DNA of 64,000 nt from Ophioderma brevispina (GCA_023653785.1 JAMKCH010002956.1:1-64000), one strand, 5' to 3'. Counted from the first letter of the stretch, positions 12,521-26,264 are shown. Numbers and translations: made by a program. Notes: generated by a model from the sequence alone, not told the origin.

Positions 12521-15179
12521 ACCAAAACTTGCCGCCAAGAAATGAGGAATAGACACAGCGGTAAATGGTATAAAGAAGATCTAAAATTCAAAACAAATTG
12601 ATATGCACTAACTGAGAGATATCATGAAGACATATATTACTCATTCGGATAAAGGGAAAGACACACAAAGTCACACTGATCTATCACAATGAACAACACA
12701 TACCGCTTCAACGTCTCGGTAGGGCACTAATACTAGGACGGAAAAGCGGCAGGCAAACAGGAAAAAGAAAAAAAAAAAATAAACAAAAAAAGTGACGGCC
12801 AATAGGACGCGCCTCACTATTATGATACTCATACACAAGCAGCATTCTTAGGTCAACCACATAAGCTCTGGTGACTGTGAAATCATAGGCAGATAATCGG
12901 GACACAATCATGTTCAAGAATGCTACCAATACGGGCGCAAAATCAACTCACACTGGCCCCGATCTGTATTACGTCTGTACTCATCTAGGAGATTATCCAG
13001 TGGCATTACCTTACTCCTAGTGGACATTAGGTCTTGTGTCTTGATTACCTGAAGCAAGTAATTACCTAAAAAGTACATGCACTATCATTAGTGGACTCAT
13101 GAGCGCACGAGTATGGGACAGTTCACAGCTTCATCATAAGGTTAACGTTCTACGTCAAGAGAATCAAGTAGCATACACATGGCCTGTCACAAGGTACAAG
13201 GCAGGTCGGAAAACTCGGAAGTGGCAATATGCCGACCAGCATACATGCAAAATGATTGGAGTGGCAATTTGACGCAGAGTTCTGTCAACGGTCACCCAGA
13301 GATTGTGTTGAAGAAGTAGCACAGAGTGTACGCTACTCGATCTTTCAACACTATGATATACTGAGATCACAATAGACCTAAGACATACTTTTTCGCCAAC
13401 ATAATTGGCTATAAAACTGGAGCCTGAAATCTGCAACCAGAAAAGGTAATGCTTGAAATAAGGCATATACCTTTGTCTACAAGGACGGAAATTCACCTGA
13501 TAGCGCAAAAGCCTTGCCCTGAATGCAGATAGCGGAACTCTACTCGCACATCCGCCAGTTAAAAATAAACAGCTATCAACACCGAGCTCCTAGTGCCAAT
13601 ACCATTTGCGCAACGTGTGGTGAAGGGTTCTTATCTGTAGCTCCGCTACCAACTACCGATGCAGCAATCCACTAAGATATAGGTGTGCTCAGAACAAAAA
13701 TAATGTCTCGAATTGACGACTAGATTGATGGATGCAACTGCTGTAGCAAGTAATCGAACGAAAAAAAAAGCAGAAATAGTTGCAAACATATCATGGGCAC
13801 AAGCATGAAATGCAAGCACAAAGTATTATCGCACTTCTCCAACTGCATATTCAGATAAATGAATAGGCGGTTGTTAGAGAGTACACGGCACATATCACCC
13901 AGCGACACCTCGTGCATCCCATCTAGTGCTGGCGTATGCTAACTAAAAAATTGAGACAAAGGTCACACACAACTCACAAACAAAACTACCCAGGACGACC
14001 CCTGACTGGCATCCACGTAGTCACGAAATAGAGTCACACCAAAAAGCCGACAAAACAGAAACAACACATGGCAAATAACCATGCAACCTTCACTAATATC
14101 TACCATTCTGGCACATACACCGGCTACATAAGAGAACTCCCGGCACGGGCAGCATCGGGCATTCTATTACCTGATCCACACTCTGAAGGTAACTTTGGGA
14201 CTATCTGCAAGTACCCATTAACTATCCTAAAGTGGTGCAATGAAAATGGGTGACTAATGTGGAAACAGCTTGGCATTTATGTTTAATCGGGCTCTAGTAC
14301 ATGTACCAGCTACAACCCCTCTTATGAGTTTCTTCTTGCAGATGACACAAACGTGGGTCTTGGAAGTGATTATATCATATTACAGTGTATGGGATCAGCT
14401 ATTAGTTATAGGGAGAAGCAATTGGCTGTCTATCCTTGATGTACATTACAGTCCTGCACTGGGGTCTAAACAAATGCGAATTGCAAGCAATCATGCTGGT
14501 CACCAAATCTAATAAATCCAATTTGCAAATCCTATCTGAGTTATGCATAACACGTCATCGTGCAATTGAACCTTTGGGGGCCATCATAAAACTCCCACCA
14601 TTTTGGTATTTACGGTCCCTTTATTCGTCTGTGATGCATTGTTCTATCTGAACTCAAAGAGGTACTTAATGATGGTGTATGGGATTATAGTGAGACGAGC
14701 TATTATGTGAGCACTGACACCTGCTCAGGATGCAAGCTATAAACGAGTGGCTAGGCTGGCGCGAGCTAAAGGCAAATATGGAATCTGTAATAGTACTGAC
14801 TGATGAGGATTGGTTCCCGAGTTAGGATCCAACCACAAGGGGGCCTCTGGATGATTGACTCTATCAGTAAATTGCTAATGACCATGCTCACATGCCTTTG
14901 AGCTGTATAACATGGTAATGGCCCTTGAGAACCATGGACCATCAATTGACTGGATTAGCTCCAATCCATTTTAGCACCCAAAGATATCCTGGTTTATGCC
15001 TCATGTTGTATTGCAGATGAGAATATCACACTTCGGAGCAACAACACACAGGACAGGAATACCTTGGGCTGATTGAGTTCTGTGTACCAATACGCAAGGC
15101 AGGCGTGTATCTCCTAAGCGAACACTCGTCAATATGAGATAACCAAAATAGCAGGGTTGTCAACGTGGAGCCTACCGAT

Positions 15180-17160
15180 AGAGTCAAGGAATATAACATG
15201 AGGGACTACAAAAAGATGCGCAACTCTGACATAAAAGCAACTAGATGTATCATGGAGCACGTACCAAACTCTACATAGCAGAAAAGTAGAATATAACACC
15301 AATAAGTGCCGGGAACAATTGATAAGTCTAAGCCTACGAATAGTCCCAGTCGTAACAGCTGACGTCCACCTACTATACAGAGGGGCAGCATAAAGAAACT
15401 TAGAAAGTAATCAGTAAGTTCTAAATGTTGACATACCTGACACACATAAGGATAAAAAAACTTAGATATCTCTGACTAAAAATCATAATATAACCAGTTA
15501 GCGTGAAAGACATCTGTGCTGTGGACCGATAAAGTATACAAGTCACATAGAGATGATGTGTAGTTCAGAGCATACGTACCGCATATCGACTGTGAGGTAA
15601 GACTGAGCCCAAAACTACCAAACCGGTATCAGCTGTGTGCTAGGCAATGAAAACAAAAATAGCATAGGCATACGCCATAACGCAATAGCTAGGTAGACGT
15701 GGATATCAACGTGACAACTACACATAAAATGTACAAACTGATGGGTGTAGGTCGGCGTAGCCGTACCATATAGATACATAAAGATGGGGTGGAGTGGAAG
15801 GTCGATCCTTACACACGGAAATCTGAGAGTCAGTGACCACGACCAAATAGAGCAATAGGACACCCCTACATATCGATCAGCAATATCAAGTGAGCCAATC
15901 TGAGTAGGCCACATTGCGGTGCTACTAAGGAACCATTGTAAAAAAGTGTAGTACACGTTGGCGAACACAATAATGAGGCTCAAGATCCCACTTGGTTAAA
16001 CTATGGTGTAGGTGGAGAGACTAGCATAGGCAGCGCATTAAAAGTGATGGGGGGTCATTGGGCAATTGCAAACATACACACGCAAGGAAATGGAACAGGG
16101 TGGTATTTTGATGGCCAGAGGAACTGTACCAGGAAACATAAATGTATTACCCCTCAGACTAAACACTTATAGGGATCGACATCCCCAATTGATATGACCG
16201 TTTGACATAGTGTAGTAGGCAGATCCTGCTGACCTAATTAAGAAAACCAGACCACCCTTAAATTCGGCGGATTGTACCAGCGTTAGCAACTACACATGCA
16301 TATCGTGAACATAAGCAATACCCTATTCACATAAAATAAGAGTAATATAAGTAGAGCTACAGCAATGGTGGGCGATGGTGATTCGTGTATCTCAGCCACA
16401 AAAAACAAAGAGGTAATGGGCATCAACATGTCGAAAGCGACGGGCTCGTGACCTAAATTTGGATGGTCACAGTAAAAGTGTCACAGGTAGTTAGGGAAGG
16501 CTTTGCATTATAAAAGAATAACGTATAATACACGTTAGTGTTAGGTATCAACAGTAGTACCCATAAAAAACACAGCAACAGGAATTTTGTCGGCTTAGTA
16601 ACAGGGCAGGGTGAGTGTCAACGCCACTACACCCGATAGTGGTCGAAAGCATAACAATCGTGACGATAAACTACCGATAAACTCAAAGTGGGAAAATGGG
16701 GGGGTAGGTCTAAGGCTAACGACAACAGAAAGTGAGGGAGGTGAGGCACCGTGACCAGCACTCAATAAAAGGTTAGTCATGGGCCCCTACTTAATATAAA
16801 CGTAAACTGGGTGAGAATAGGATTACAAATGTTCGTGAACCAACCCGCGTTTAACTAGATCAACTTGTGAGAGGGTAACTACCATTCGTAATAAAAGGAC
16901 AAGGCTCGAGCATAATTCACAAGGCCACAGGGGACAAGGTCTCGAAAGGTGATGGTATAAGTGAGTGGCCTAATAACATAAAACAATATAACAATGGGTG
17001 ATGGTGAGCGAGAATAGAGGGGACCATAATCAACACGAAATTCGATGAAATCGTTATGGGTCATAGGTGTACGCACCAGCGGAGAAACTGTGCAGCTAAT
17101 CCAAATAGCGCGGGCAACTGAGGAGCGCCAAACAACAGGTGCGACAAAAACATGGGGTAG
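15180..17160 (+). repeat. GGTGTAGG-type minisatellite, copy 1
   Basis: Loose tandem repeats carrying variants of GATGGTGTAGGCAGAGCCGT followed by ACCATA and 40-60 variable bases, for example GGGTGTAGGTCGGCGTAGCC near 15744 and TGGTGTAGGTGGAGAG near 16002. The matching array in copy 2 (22250-23740) is cleaner. Several open frames across it on the minus strand are by-products of the repeat. Confidence 0.6.
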
Positions 17161-17289
17161 CCAGACATGTAGTAGACATCCAGTAACTAAGAGTTTCATT
17201 TGATTCGCCTGTCAGTATGGAGGTTGAATCACATAAGACTAGAAAGAAGAAGTCTCCAATGTGCTTGTTAACCAATACAACGCAGAAAC

Positions 17290-17440
17290 CTTAGGATAGG
17301 GAAACCGCTCAACCATTTCGCACGCTTTTGAATTCTCTATTGTGTAAACTTGCGCCAATGAAGCTCCACTCCGTTTGGCGGATTTGTGCGCTATATAAAT
17401 CTGCCATATTATTATTATTATTACATTTAATTACATTATT
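17290..17440 (+). repeat. Retroposon-like 3' tail with ATT repeats
   Basis: TTTGTGCGCTATATAAATCT followed by GCCATATTATTATTATTATT has the form of the 3' end of many invertebrate SINE/LINE families: a short conserved end, then a trinucleotide tail. The counterpart in copy 2 is at 23910-24015. No 5' part was recognised. Confidence 0.5.
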
Positions 17441-17859
17441 ACATGGCAAAATTCTATACAAAAAACATTTTACTATATTGTATATACTTTATATAAAGTT
17501 ATAATAGCCGAACTTTCGATTTGGACGCGAGCGGTTCTGCGCCAGGTCAAATTGCGAGCTTGAGTAATTTCGTCTTGCTTTCTATGACTGGACGCAAGCG
17601 TAATAACATAACGCGTCAATTTCACTGTCGCAGAACCATCCGTCGTCAATTCGAGAGCTCACTAATGCAGAATGTGTGAGATAATATAGTATTATAATAC
17701 TGATAAGAACTGTTTGGCTAAGAAGTTAATGATCTGATTTCTTAATGTTTCGTCTCCCAAAATGTGATTTTTTTCAACAAAGGGCGCGCTCCAAAACAAT
17801 ACCGCCTGACCCACCCATTTTTGAACGAAAACTTTCATTTAAAATATTTCAAAATCGTC

Positions 17860-18570
17860 AATGTGAGTGCAACAAGTCGTAACTGGACATTTTGGCGAAT
17901 TTGAGTTATTTATATCATGAAAAGTATTGTTCATAACGCCTAATTTGATATACATTTCATGGTGACAGTCGGCAATTTATTAAGCTAAAACTAGGCCAGG
18001 CGATTTAGGTGTAGATATCGACTTGTTGCAATCAAAATTGATTTCGTAGTAGTCTCAGAAAGTCGTAAAACTGGTGGGATACGACTTTGTTGGCACGACC
18101 CGGGAAAACTAGTATGTAGATACGACTTTTTATTTCTTGTTAAGGGACGATGGTTGTTAAAAGGCGTTTAAGTAAAACATCTCCGGGCGCTAAAATGATT
18201 TTGTGAAAAGAGCTAAGTTCATATTTTTACGCAAATTATGCTTAGATTTGCGGCACAAAAAAACCTTAAAAACATATCACAAAATGTAATGTAGTTTAGT
18301 CGAATTCTTTTTCTACTACAATATTAACGCTCAGTAACTTAATTAATTTACAAAAGTAAATAAAAAGATATCATCGCATAATTTTAGACATTATTTTCAA
18401 GTAATGAAGCTTCAATTATTGAAGTAGTTATTAGGCTAATTAGGCCTATTATGTGTAGGATTACCACTTTGTTGCACATCAAATTGAATTTCCCGTTTGT
18501 TGTGCAACAAAGTCGTAACAACTGTAGATAGCGACTTTGTTGGCACGACACGGAATGCATGTGTGCAGTT
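17860..18570. repeat. ACGACTTTGTTGCA inverted-repeat block, copy 1
   Basis: Opposed copies of an element containing ACGACTTTGTTGCA and its complement TGCAACAAAGTCGT, at about 17872-17886, 18017-18095 and 18475-18556, with CACGACACGGGAAA-like strings next to them. Copy 2 (24430-25092) preserves the palindromes better. Confidence 0.65.
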
Positions 18571-19364
18571 CGTCCTATTTTACTAGATGCCAATATCTTA
18601 ATTAGTCGATCGTGTGTTCAGAAGTATTTTTTTATTTGAAAAGTCCCAGAAGAATAGAAACATAAAAGCCTTCTTCCTCTCTCTTCATCTTGTAAAAATC
18701 TAAATGAGCATTGCAGCTGGTTGGTTTATGCATAGACGTTCACCATTTGTTCAGATCGACAGAAAAGGATATAATTATAGAGTGCTAAGCCATGTTATGT
18801 TAAGCATGTCTATATCAGAGATAATTGTATAATACTTGGCTTATGCACTTTCAAATTGAACGACAGAATATTGTGTCCTTGGGTATTAAACGTTCCAAAA
18901 AGTTCTCAGCACATTACCCCCCCCATATTACAAAGAGTTACAACTGCTACCGGTCAGGTACGGATTTCCTGTACAAACTTAATGCTCTTTTTGTATAAGG
19001 CTCTAAAGGGCAGTGGCCAGCCAACATATATAAACAATTTTACTTGAACATATATCCCCCACCCACGCTACTCCGTTCAAATAGCAATGCATCGTCTCTA
19101 GAAACCTAGTCCAAGCGATCGTGTGGTGAAGAGCCTTTTTCACGATGCAATCTCTCCAACGTCTATGGTAACAAACTGCCATCAGGCTTTATGTAAATCA
19201 TCATCTTCTTCTCAATTCAATTCAAGAAAGCACTAAAAACTCACCTTATTTCATCACTTTCGGTAACCATAGGTCGGTCTGTTATTTAAATTATGTGGTT
19301 TAAACATTTGTTCATCATTGATGCATAAGTATTGTCGTGCGCATTGTCCTATCGTGAATGAAGA

Positions 19365-19620
19365 CGCGAATACGTATAACCCGAAATCATCCTGCCAGCA
19401 CCAAGTTCCGAGCGAGAAAGAGACCAATGTGCCCGAACGGGGAAAGCACTGTCCCTCACCCTGGTTGGCATCGGATGCAGCCAATGGGCAAATGAAGCGG
19501 AGCAGAATGACTTCCAAACCAAAAGACCAGAGTGTGAATAAGCGAGAAGGTGTCTAAGAGAAGGCACCTAGGGCTGACTCCCGCTCAGCCCCCTAAGCAT
19601 GCCTTTCCCAAAGGAGAGAA
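19365..19620 (+). repeat. Sub-repeat b1 inside copy 2
   Basis: Contains GCGAATACGTATAACC, TGCCCGAACGGGGAAAGCA, GCGGAGCAGAATGACTTCC and CTAAGAGAAGGCACCTAG, repeated in order at 20015-20260 about 650 bp downstream. Its long minus-strand frame reflects the repeat, not a gene. Confidence 0.75.
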
Positions 19621-20014
19621 GAAATTAAGAAAATCTTTGCAACCAGGATTTATGGTGTTTGGGAAGCATTTGCAGCTATGGTAACCACAGGCTGAGATAA
19701 CTGTCAGTGGCCTAATCCATAATAGAGGAGGCCCAAACATGAGGGGCGCGCGCTTCTGAGCCGCGAAGAGAAATTGCCCAACACAAGGAGAGTGGGATGT
19801 GAGCCAGAGCGCGTTGTCCACAATATCAAGACAGGGAAAGGTGGGGCGGGCTTGGATGATAGAGTACACACGGAGTTGATTTCCACAGGGGTGGTCCAAG
19901 ACTTGGTGCACGGATAAAGATCCATTGCTTGTTCCCACACACACTGAGGCACCAGTTAGAAACCTGAAACACCAACTGTTCCCTTATTTTTCTGTGGCCA
20001 TGTGGGCGCGTATC

Positions 20015-20260
20015 GGACATGAAGAGGGAATACGTATAACCAACCCCCAAACCAACCCCCAAATCTCTCCAGCACCAAGTGCAGACGAATAAGAGAACCA
20101 ATTTGCCCGAACGGGGAAAGCAACTGCCTCAACCCGTTTGGAATCTGATGCAACAATGGCAGATTGAGCGGATCGAAAATACTTTCCAAACCAACCACGG
20201 GGAAGCGAGAAGGGTTCTAAGAGAAGGCACCTAGCAGCTGACCCCGCTCGCCAAATGCCC
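20015..20260 (+). repeat. Sub-repeat b2 inside copy 2
   Basis: Direct repeat of 19365-19620: GGAATACGTATAACC, CAGCACCAAGTGC, TTGCCCGAACGGGGAAAGCA and TAAGAGAAGGCACCTAGC in the same order. Confidence 0.75.
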
Positions 20261-21125
20261 AAAGAATGAGTTTTAAAGGTATTGGTTAAAATGATTAATG
20301 CAATGAAATCCCTGAGATGCAGGAAGAAGTATAGTTGTAATATAATAAATGACTTCAATGACAACAGTACCCTCAAATCGGTAGGCATATAAACAAAAAA
20401 TAGTGGGAGCAAGAAGCCCTACATTATGAACCAGTAAAATTCGATTCTACAACCATAGCCTGTGACAATGTATGAAATATATTCAGCTTGGGTAAGATCC
20501 AGGGTAAATTGTACAATACAAATCCAAAACATGCCCTGTGTATCTGTCAAGCTAGGAAGTTATCGCCATGACCTACACTAGGCCTGTCTTGTCTTGATTC
20601 TGTAACCAAGTAATCAATTCAATTAGTGCCTTGCCAGGGTTGTGAAAGAAGCTTCATCATGGTGAAACCAACAGAGAAATCAAGTATGCACCACATCACA
20701 GACAAAGCATGTCGGAAAAATCGGCAGTGGCAAAATGCCGAGCATCAGCAAAAAGATTGGAGTGGCCATTGGTACCGGACCAGAGTGTGGTCAAAAGGTA
20801 CCAGAGTTGTTTAAGAATGGATCCATAGCTCTGATCTTAACAACTTAATCACTGGAGATAATCCTAGCATAATTTTGGGCATTGGGGCTTGTGCAATTAT
20901 GCTTGAATGAAAGCATATACATGTGCTAAAGTGACAGGAAATGACGGTCGGCAAAATCTTGCCCCTCTGAAGCGGAGAGAACTATATCACATGCCAGTTA
21001 AAAGAAAACTTCACCTAGTGGCCAATACCTACCAGTTTCCGAAGGTGGAAAAGTGTTTCTTAGCTGTACTCGTACCAACACCGATGAGTCCACTGAATTA
21101 GGTGCTAGAAAATATGGTCTGAATT

Positions 21126-21147
21126 GGGGGGGGGGGGGGGGGGGGGG
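21126..21147 (+). repeat. Poly-G run (22 G)
   Basis: Uninterrupted run of 22 G inside copy 2. Copy 1 at the matching place (about 13750-13770) has no such run, only an A run, so the tract is specific to copy 2 or is a sequencing effect. Confidence 0.85.
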
Positions 21148-22249
21148 AAAAACAGATTAATGGATGCAATGCTGTTCAAGATCAGACAAAAAAAAAGCAA
21201 ATATTTAATTTATAAAATTACATTGATGTTTTGCAATATTATCACTTTCCAATATATCAAGAAAGAATAAGTCTGTTGTTTTAGAGAAAGTCAGGCATTC
21301 ACGGACGCCTGTGCCATCGGCTTCGTGGTACAAAAGATGACAAGGTCACACTAACCACGGACCCTCCCTGCATCCACGTGTCCCGAAAAAGATCAACACA
21401 TTCAAATACACCAGCAACTTCATAATTCTAACCATTCTGGGCCATACCCTATAAGGACCTCTATGGACCTGATCCCACTCTGAAGGGTACGGTGGGGACT
21501 ATCCTGAAGGACCATAAACATCCGCAAGTGGCATGAGAAATGTGTGACGTATGTGGAAACAGCTGGCATTTATGTTATGCCTAGATGTACAGCTAACCCT
21601 CTATGACTTCTTTGCGATGACACAAACGTGGGTCCTTGTAAGTGACATATCAATAGTTAAGTGTATGGAGCAGCTAGTTATAGGGAGAAGCAATTGCTGG
21701 CTATCTTGATGGTATATCCGCTGGTAATGGGAACGCATCAGCTGTCTAAGTAATTCAATCTTGAAATCATCATCTGTTATCAAAACGGTCACCAGATAAC
21801 TTTGCCAATAACCACCTGGTGTTTAGCAGTTATTCGCGGCTTGGGTCATTGTTATGAGCTTGTACTTATGATGGTGTAGGGATTATGTGGGGAGCTAGAG
21901 TGGAAGTGACCTGCAGGATGCAAGCTATATACATTGGCTAGTGGGGTAGCAATATAGATTGTAATAGACCTGATATGAGGAATGTTTACCGAGTTAAGAG
22001 ACAAAACAGGATGGGGCCTCTGGATGATTGACTCTATCCAGAATTCTATGACCAACCCTGTTTACTGATGACGAATGGCCCTTAGTAGACCATGCTCATA
22101 ATGGGGAATAGCTCCATCCAGGTTACACACCAGATATCCTGGTTGCCTCATTTGGTTGTATTAGTGAAATTCCACTCGTACAAAAAGGACAGTGACCCGG
22201 TGGAGCTGTAAAGACGCAAGGCATGCGTGTTACTATAGCACACTCGAAT

Positions 22250-23740
22250 ATGAATACCAAGATTAGGGTGCAAGTGGACCTAGCCGTAGGTCAAATATAC
22301 ATGAGGGACAAGATCCAACTTCTCGGATACAAAGACTGGTGTAGAGGAGCCGTACAAAGCATACATACATAGAAGAATACACCAAAATTCCCGTTCCGGA
22401 AAATGATTGGCTAATCCTAGACATGGCGTAAAGAGGCTGAGCCCTACATATGCCAGCAAAAAGTTAACATACGTTTAAAAGTACATCATGATAGGTAGAA
22501 CCTAATTCTATGACAAATATATATCATGAGGGTATATCTGACTTGGACAGTAAAGTGAGAAGAATAAATATGGTGTAGGCAGAGGCATACCGTACAGCAT
22601 ATCTATGTGAATGAAATCTGTAACTCAGATTGTGTAGGCAAGAAAACAAAAATACATAGGCAAGAGCCATACCATAGCTAGGTAGAACATTGGTACAACG
22701 ACGGTACTCACATAAAAATGTACAAAACGATGGTGTAGGTCCGCGTAGCCGTACTCATATAGTACAAATAAAAGGGAGAGGACGATCTTAACACGTAAAA
22801 GCAGGAGATGACATATGAAGAGCCATCACTAAGCAGCTAATGAGCCAATCGAGTAGGCCAAATTGCATAAGGAAACCATTGTAAAAGTGTAGTACACCGA
22901 CACATAATAGGCCAATATCCCAACTTGGTTTTAAAAACATGGTGTAGGTGGGAGCTCAATAGGCAGGCCGTAAAAGTGGCATTGGCATTGCCAAACTCAT
23001 CACAACAGATTGACCATGTGATGTTATAGGCAGGACTCTACCACACGGAAACCTATGTCTACATAGACTAACACATTAAAGGGAAGATCCAAAATTAGAT
23101 GACGGTTGATGGTGTAGGCAGAGCCGTACCATAATTACCAAACCTTAAAATTCCATTTGTAAACCTAGCTCTGATATCTGACATAGCCCTATTCACATAG
23201 AATAAGTAATATAAGAGGGCTAGCAATGGTGGAGCTGTAACAACAGAGGTAATGGCTAGTGAAGCTGACCTATTTGGCAAAGTGATAGTGTAGGAAGGCT
23301 TTGCATATAAATAATAAGGTGATGGTGTTGGTCAACGTAACATAAAAACATAAGGTTGGTGTAGGCATGGAGGTGTAACCATACAACACGGAGGTACAGC
23401 ATAATGGGCAACCCATAAACCAAAGTGATGGTGTAAGCAAAAGGCTAAACTACAACCGAAAGTTATGGGAGTTGAGGCCGGACCAAGTAATAACGGTTAG
23501 GCTGGGCCCAACTTGGTATAAAGTAACTGGGGAGGGTGAAGGTGAACCACACCCGTACTGATAATGGAGAGGAAAATAGTATAGGCAGAGCCATAATTCA
23601 CAACACAGGGGGACAGCTAGAAAAGTGATGTAGTAGTGATTGCTATATCTATCACATTAAAAAGTTGATGGTGGAGGTAGAGGGGTACCATCAACAGAAA
23701 ATGATGAGGTAGGGTTCATGGTGGACCACAGGCTGAAATG
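22250..23740 (+). repeat. GGTGTAGG-type minisatellite, copy 2
   Basis: About fifteen loosely spaced units with core GATGGTGTAGGCAGAGCCGT and a following ACCATA-like string; examples start near 22575, 22730, 22939, 23107, 23350 and 23430. Units are roughly 60-180 bases apart and strongly diverged. The matching block in copy 1 is 15180-17160. Confidence 0.7.
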
Positions 23741-23909
23741 GCAGCCTAATCCAAATAGTCCAACTGAAGGCGCCAAACAACGGTTCCAAACATGGGGAGC
23801 CAGACATGTAGGACATCCAGATAGAGTTTCAGTTGGATGTCCATGTCCAGATGAGTGGCACTAGGATATCCATTGCTTGTCTAATAAAACCAGTTAGGAA
23901 ACCAACTTT

Positions 23910-24015
23910 CCTTCCTTTTTGGTTCTCTTTGTGTATTGCGCCATGAGCGCCATCGTTTTGGCTGATTTGTGCGCTATAAAATTCTTCCATTATTATTATT
24001 ATTCTTACATGTTTT
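23910..24015 (+). repeat. Retroposon-like 3' tail with ATT repeats, copy 2
   Basis: GATTTGTGCGCTATAAAATT then CTTCCATTATTATTATTATT: the counterpart of 17290-17440. Confidence 0.5.
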
Positions 24016-24429
24016 TATTACATATTACAATGGCTAAAATTCTACAAACTTTATTATTGTATAACCTTTATATATATTTATAAAGCCGAACGTTTCGATT
24101 TGGACGACGATCGGTTTCTGCGACTGTGTCAAATTGGCGACTTGAGTAATCTGTGCTTGCTCAGACCTGGACGCAAGCGTAGATAACATAAACGCGTCAA
24201 TTTCACTGTCGCAGAACCATCCGTATTCAAATTCGAGAGCTCACTAACATAAATGGTAGAGATATATAGTATTATATAATGAATAAAAACTGTTTTTCGA
24301 AGAAGTTAATAAATCTTGATTTTCTTTAATGTTTCGTCCGCCCAAAATGTGATTTTTTTTCAACCCCCAAAACACCCCTGCCACCATTTTTTGAACGAAA
24401 ACTTTCATTTAAAAATATTTATAATTCGT

Positions 24430-25092
24430 CATGTGAGTGCAACAAAGTCGTAACTGACATTTTTGGCGAAATTGAGTTATTTATATAATATGAAAAAGTA
24501 GTTCATAACCCTTAATTTGATATACATTTCAGGTGACAGTCTCAATTTATTAAGCTAAATAGGCCTATTTAGGTGTAGATACGACTTTGTTGCAATCAAA
24601 ATTGAATTTCTGTTGAGTGCAACAAAGTCGTAACTGGTAGATACGACTTTGTTGCACGACACGGGAAAACTATATGTAGATACGACATTTTATTTCTTGT
24701 TAAGCGATGGTTTTTAAAAAGGCGTTTAAGTAAAACATCTCCCAAAATATTTTGTGAAAAGAGCAATTTCATTTTTTTACCAAATTTATGCTAATTTCGG
24801 CACAAAAAAACCTTAAAAAACATATCAAAAATGTAGTTACGAACTTCTTCCACTCAATAAGTTACGCCAGTACTTAATTAATTTACAAAAGTAAATGAAT
24901 ACGCATAATTTAACATATATTTCAAGTATAAAGCTCAATTTATTGAAGAGTTATTAGGCTAATTAGGCCTAATTATGTGTAGATACGACTTTGTTGCACT
25001 CAAAATTGAATTTCCCGTGTTGTGCAACAAAGTCGTAACTGGTAGATACGACTTTGTTGCACGACACGGGAAATCATGTGTGCAGTTACGCC
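24430..25092. repeat. ACGACTTTGTTGCA inverted-repeat block, copy 2
   Basis: Two similar cassettes (about 24530-24685 and 24915-25090) each hold TAGATACGACTTTGTTGCA, then its inverse TGCAACAAAGTCGTAACTGG, then the forward string again, ending CACGACACGGGAAA. A lone TGCAACAAAGTCGTAACTG sits at about 24438. Each cassette can fold into a stem of about 17 bp. The cassettes share flanking AATTTATT..AGGCCTA..TTAGGTGTAGA-like sequence, so one is a duplicate of the other. No coding frame is present. Probably a small foldback element. Confidence 0.7.
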
Positions 25093-25155
25093 ATTTTAAT
25101 TAGCCAATTCTTAATTAGTCGACTTAAGTGGGAAATGAAATATTTATAAGATATT

Positions 25156-25320
<165 letters not shown>

Positions 25321-25449
25321 ATCGTGTGCAAGAATTATTTTTTATTTGAAAAGTCACAGAAGAATGAAACAAAAAAGGCTTCTCCTGTAAAATCATGAGC
25401 CACAGCTGTTGGTGATACACTAGACGGGTCACCCATTTGTATCAGTATC

Positions 25450-25815
25450 GACAGAAAAAGAAAATTAAGTCGAAGCCATGTAGTTAACATGTCTTATATC
25501 AGAGATAATTGTATAATAATTGCTTAGAAACTTCAAAAATTGAAGACAAAATTGTGCCTTGGTTTAAAATGCAGCAAAACTAGGGAATTGACTGAAATTC
25601 AGCTGAAAAATCCAATATGGCGGCGATGAAGTATGCTGTATATTGGTAATACAAGATGGTCAGAAAAAGATAACTATGTTGAAGCCATGCAATTAACATC
25701 TTATATGAAGATAAATGGTATTTACAATACTAATAGACTAAAAAAATTGAAGACAAAATTGTCGCCTTGCTTTAAAAAAAAAACCTTTTAGTTAAAAATC
25801 CAATATGGCGGCTAT
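25450..25815 (+). repeat. Two tandem units of about 200 bp
   Basis: The strings GAAGCCATG, TTAACAT..TCTTATAT, AATTGAAGACAAAATTGT and AATCCAATATGGCGGC occur in this order twice (about 25470-25622 and 25680-25812). The first unit overlaps the end of composite copy 2. Confidence 0.65.
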
Positions 25816-26264
25816 GAAACAAATGTCCGGTGTCTAACCCTGTGTGAGAAGAGGTGGTTGCGTTTTGTTTGAGCGGTTGCCGACAATTTTGCAGTTCAAA
25901 ACGCTCCACTATTACCCTCCAAATGACACCAATCTCACCAAACGTGTTCTGAGCAATTCATATATTTTTTAGTGAATGATAATGCTTCAGATTTGTTCAG
26001 CATTATACATGATGCATTGAGCCTTGTTCAATGAACAGACTGTTTCTGAATAAATTGTAATCACAAATATCAATTAATTCACTGAAATCAACGTAGCTAC
26101 AAACTATAAGATGATGTCCACACGAAATTAACAGAAAATCTAGATGTATCACGCATCATTACATGTCATAGAAGTTGAACGGTGATTGATCTGTTTTATT
26201 TATTTATTTTATTTGTTTTTTTTTCAAATTGAATTTTCATTTTGTATATTTTTTTGTTATGCAG

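Larger units (their letters stand above)
10903..18894 (+). repeat. Tandem composite repeat, copy 1 (about 8.0 kb)
   Basis: From CCAAATAAGTTCTGCAGCAC onward this block matches the next block (18895-25570) in the same order to the end. Shared landmarks include CACATTAC..ATTACAAAGAGTT (10921/18910), the ATCATCTTCTTC-like stretch (11351/19200), CTCTGGATGATTGACTCTAT (14850/22020), the CGCTATA/ATT tail (17390/23960), the CGATTTGGACG stretch (17517/24097) and the ACGACTTTGTTG hairpin region. Copy 1 is longer than copy 2 because of many small scattered insertions. Inside lie a sub-repeat pair, a minisatellite, a retroposon-like tail and an inverted-repeat block. No coding frame is conserved between the copies, so the short open frames here were not called. 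Confidence 0.8.

Noticed and set aside
15180..17160. CRISPR-like or regulatory array from repeated GGTGTAGG strings
   Set aside because: Units are not identical, spacing is irregular, no cas genes, and the context is eukaryotic.
19984..20412. 142-codon minus-strand frame with hydrophobic stretch
   Set aside because: Falls in the sub-repeat array and is not conserved in the other three units.
26186..26264. Start of the exon 3 frame at an upstream ATG
   Set aside because: The segment is a polypyrimidine tract ending in TTATGCAG; phase and homology put the exon start at 26265.
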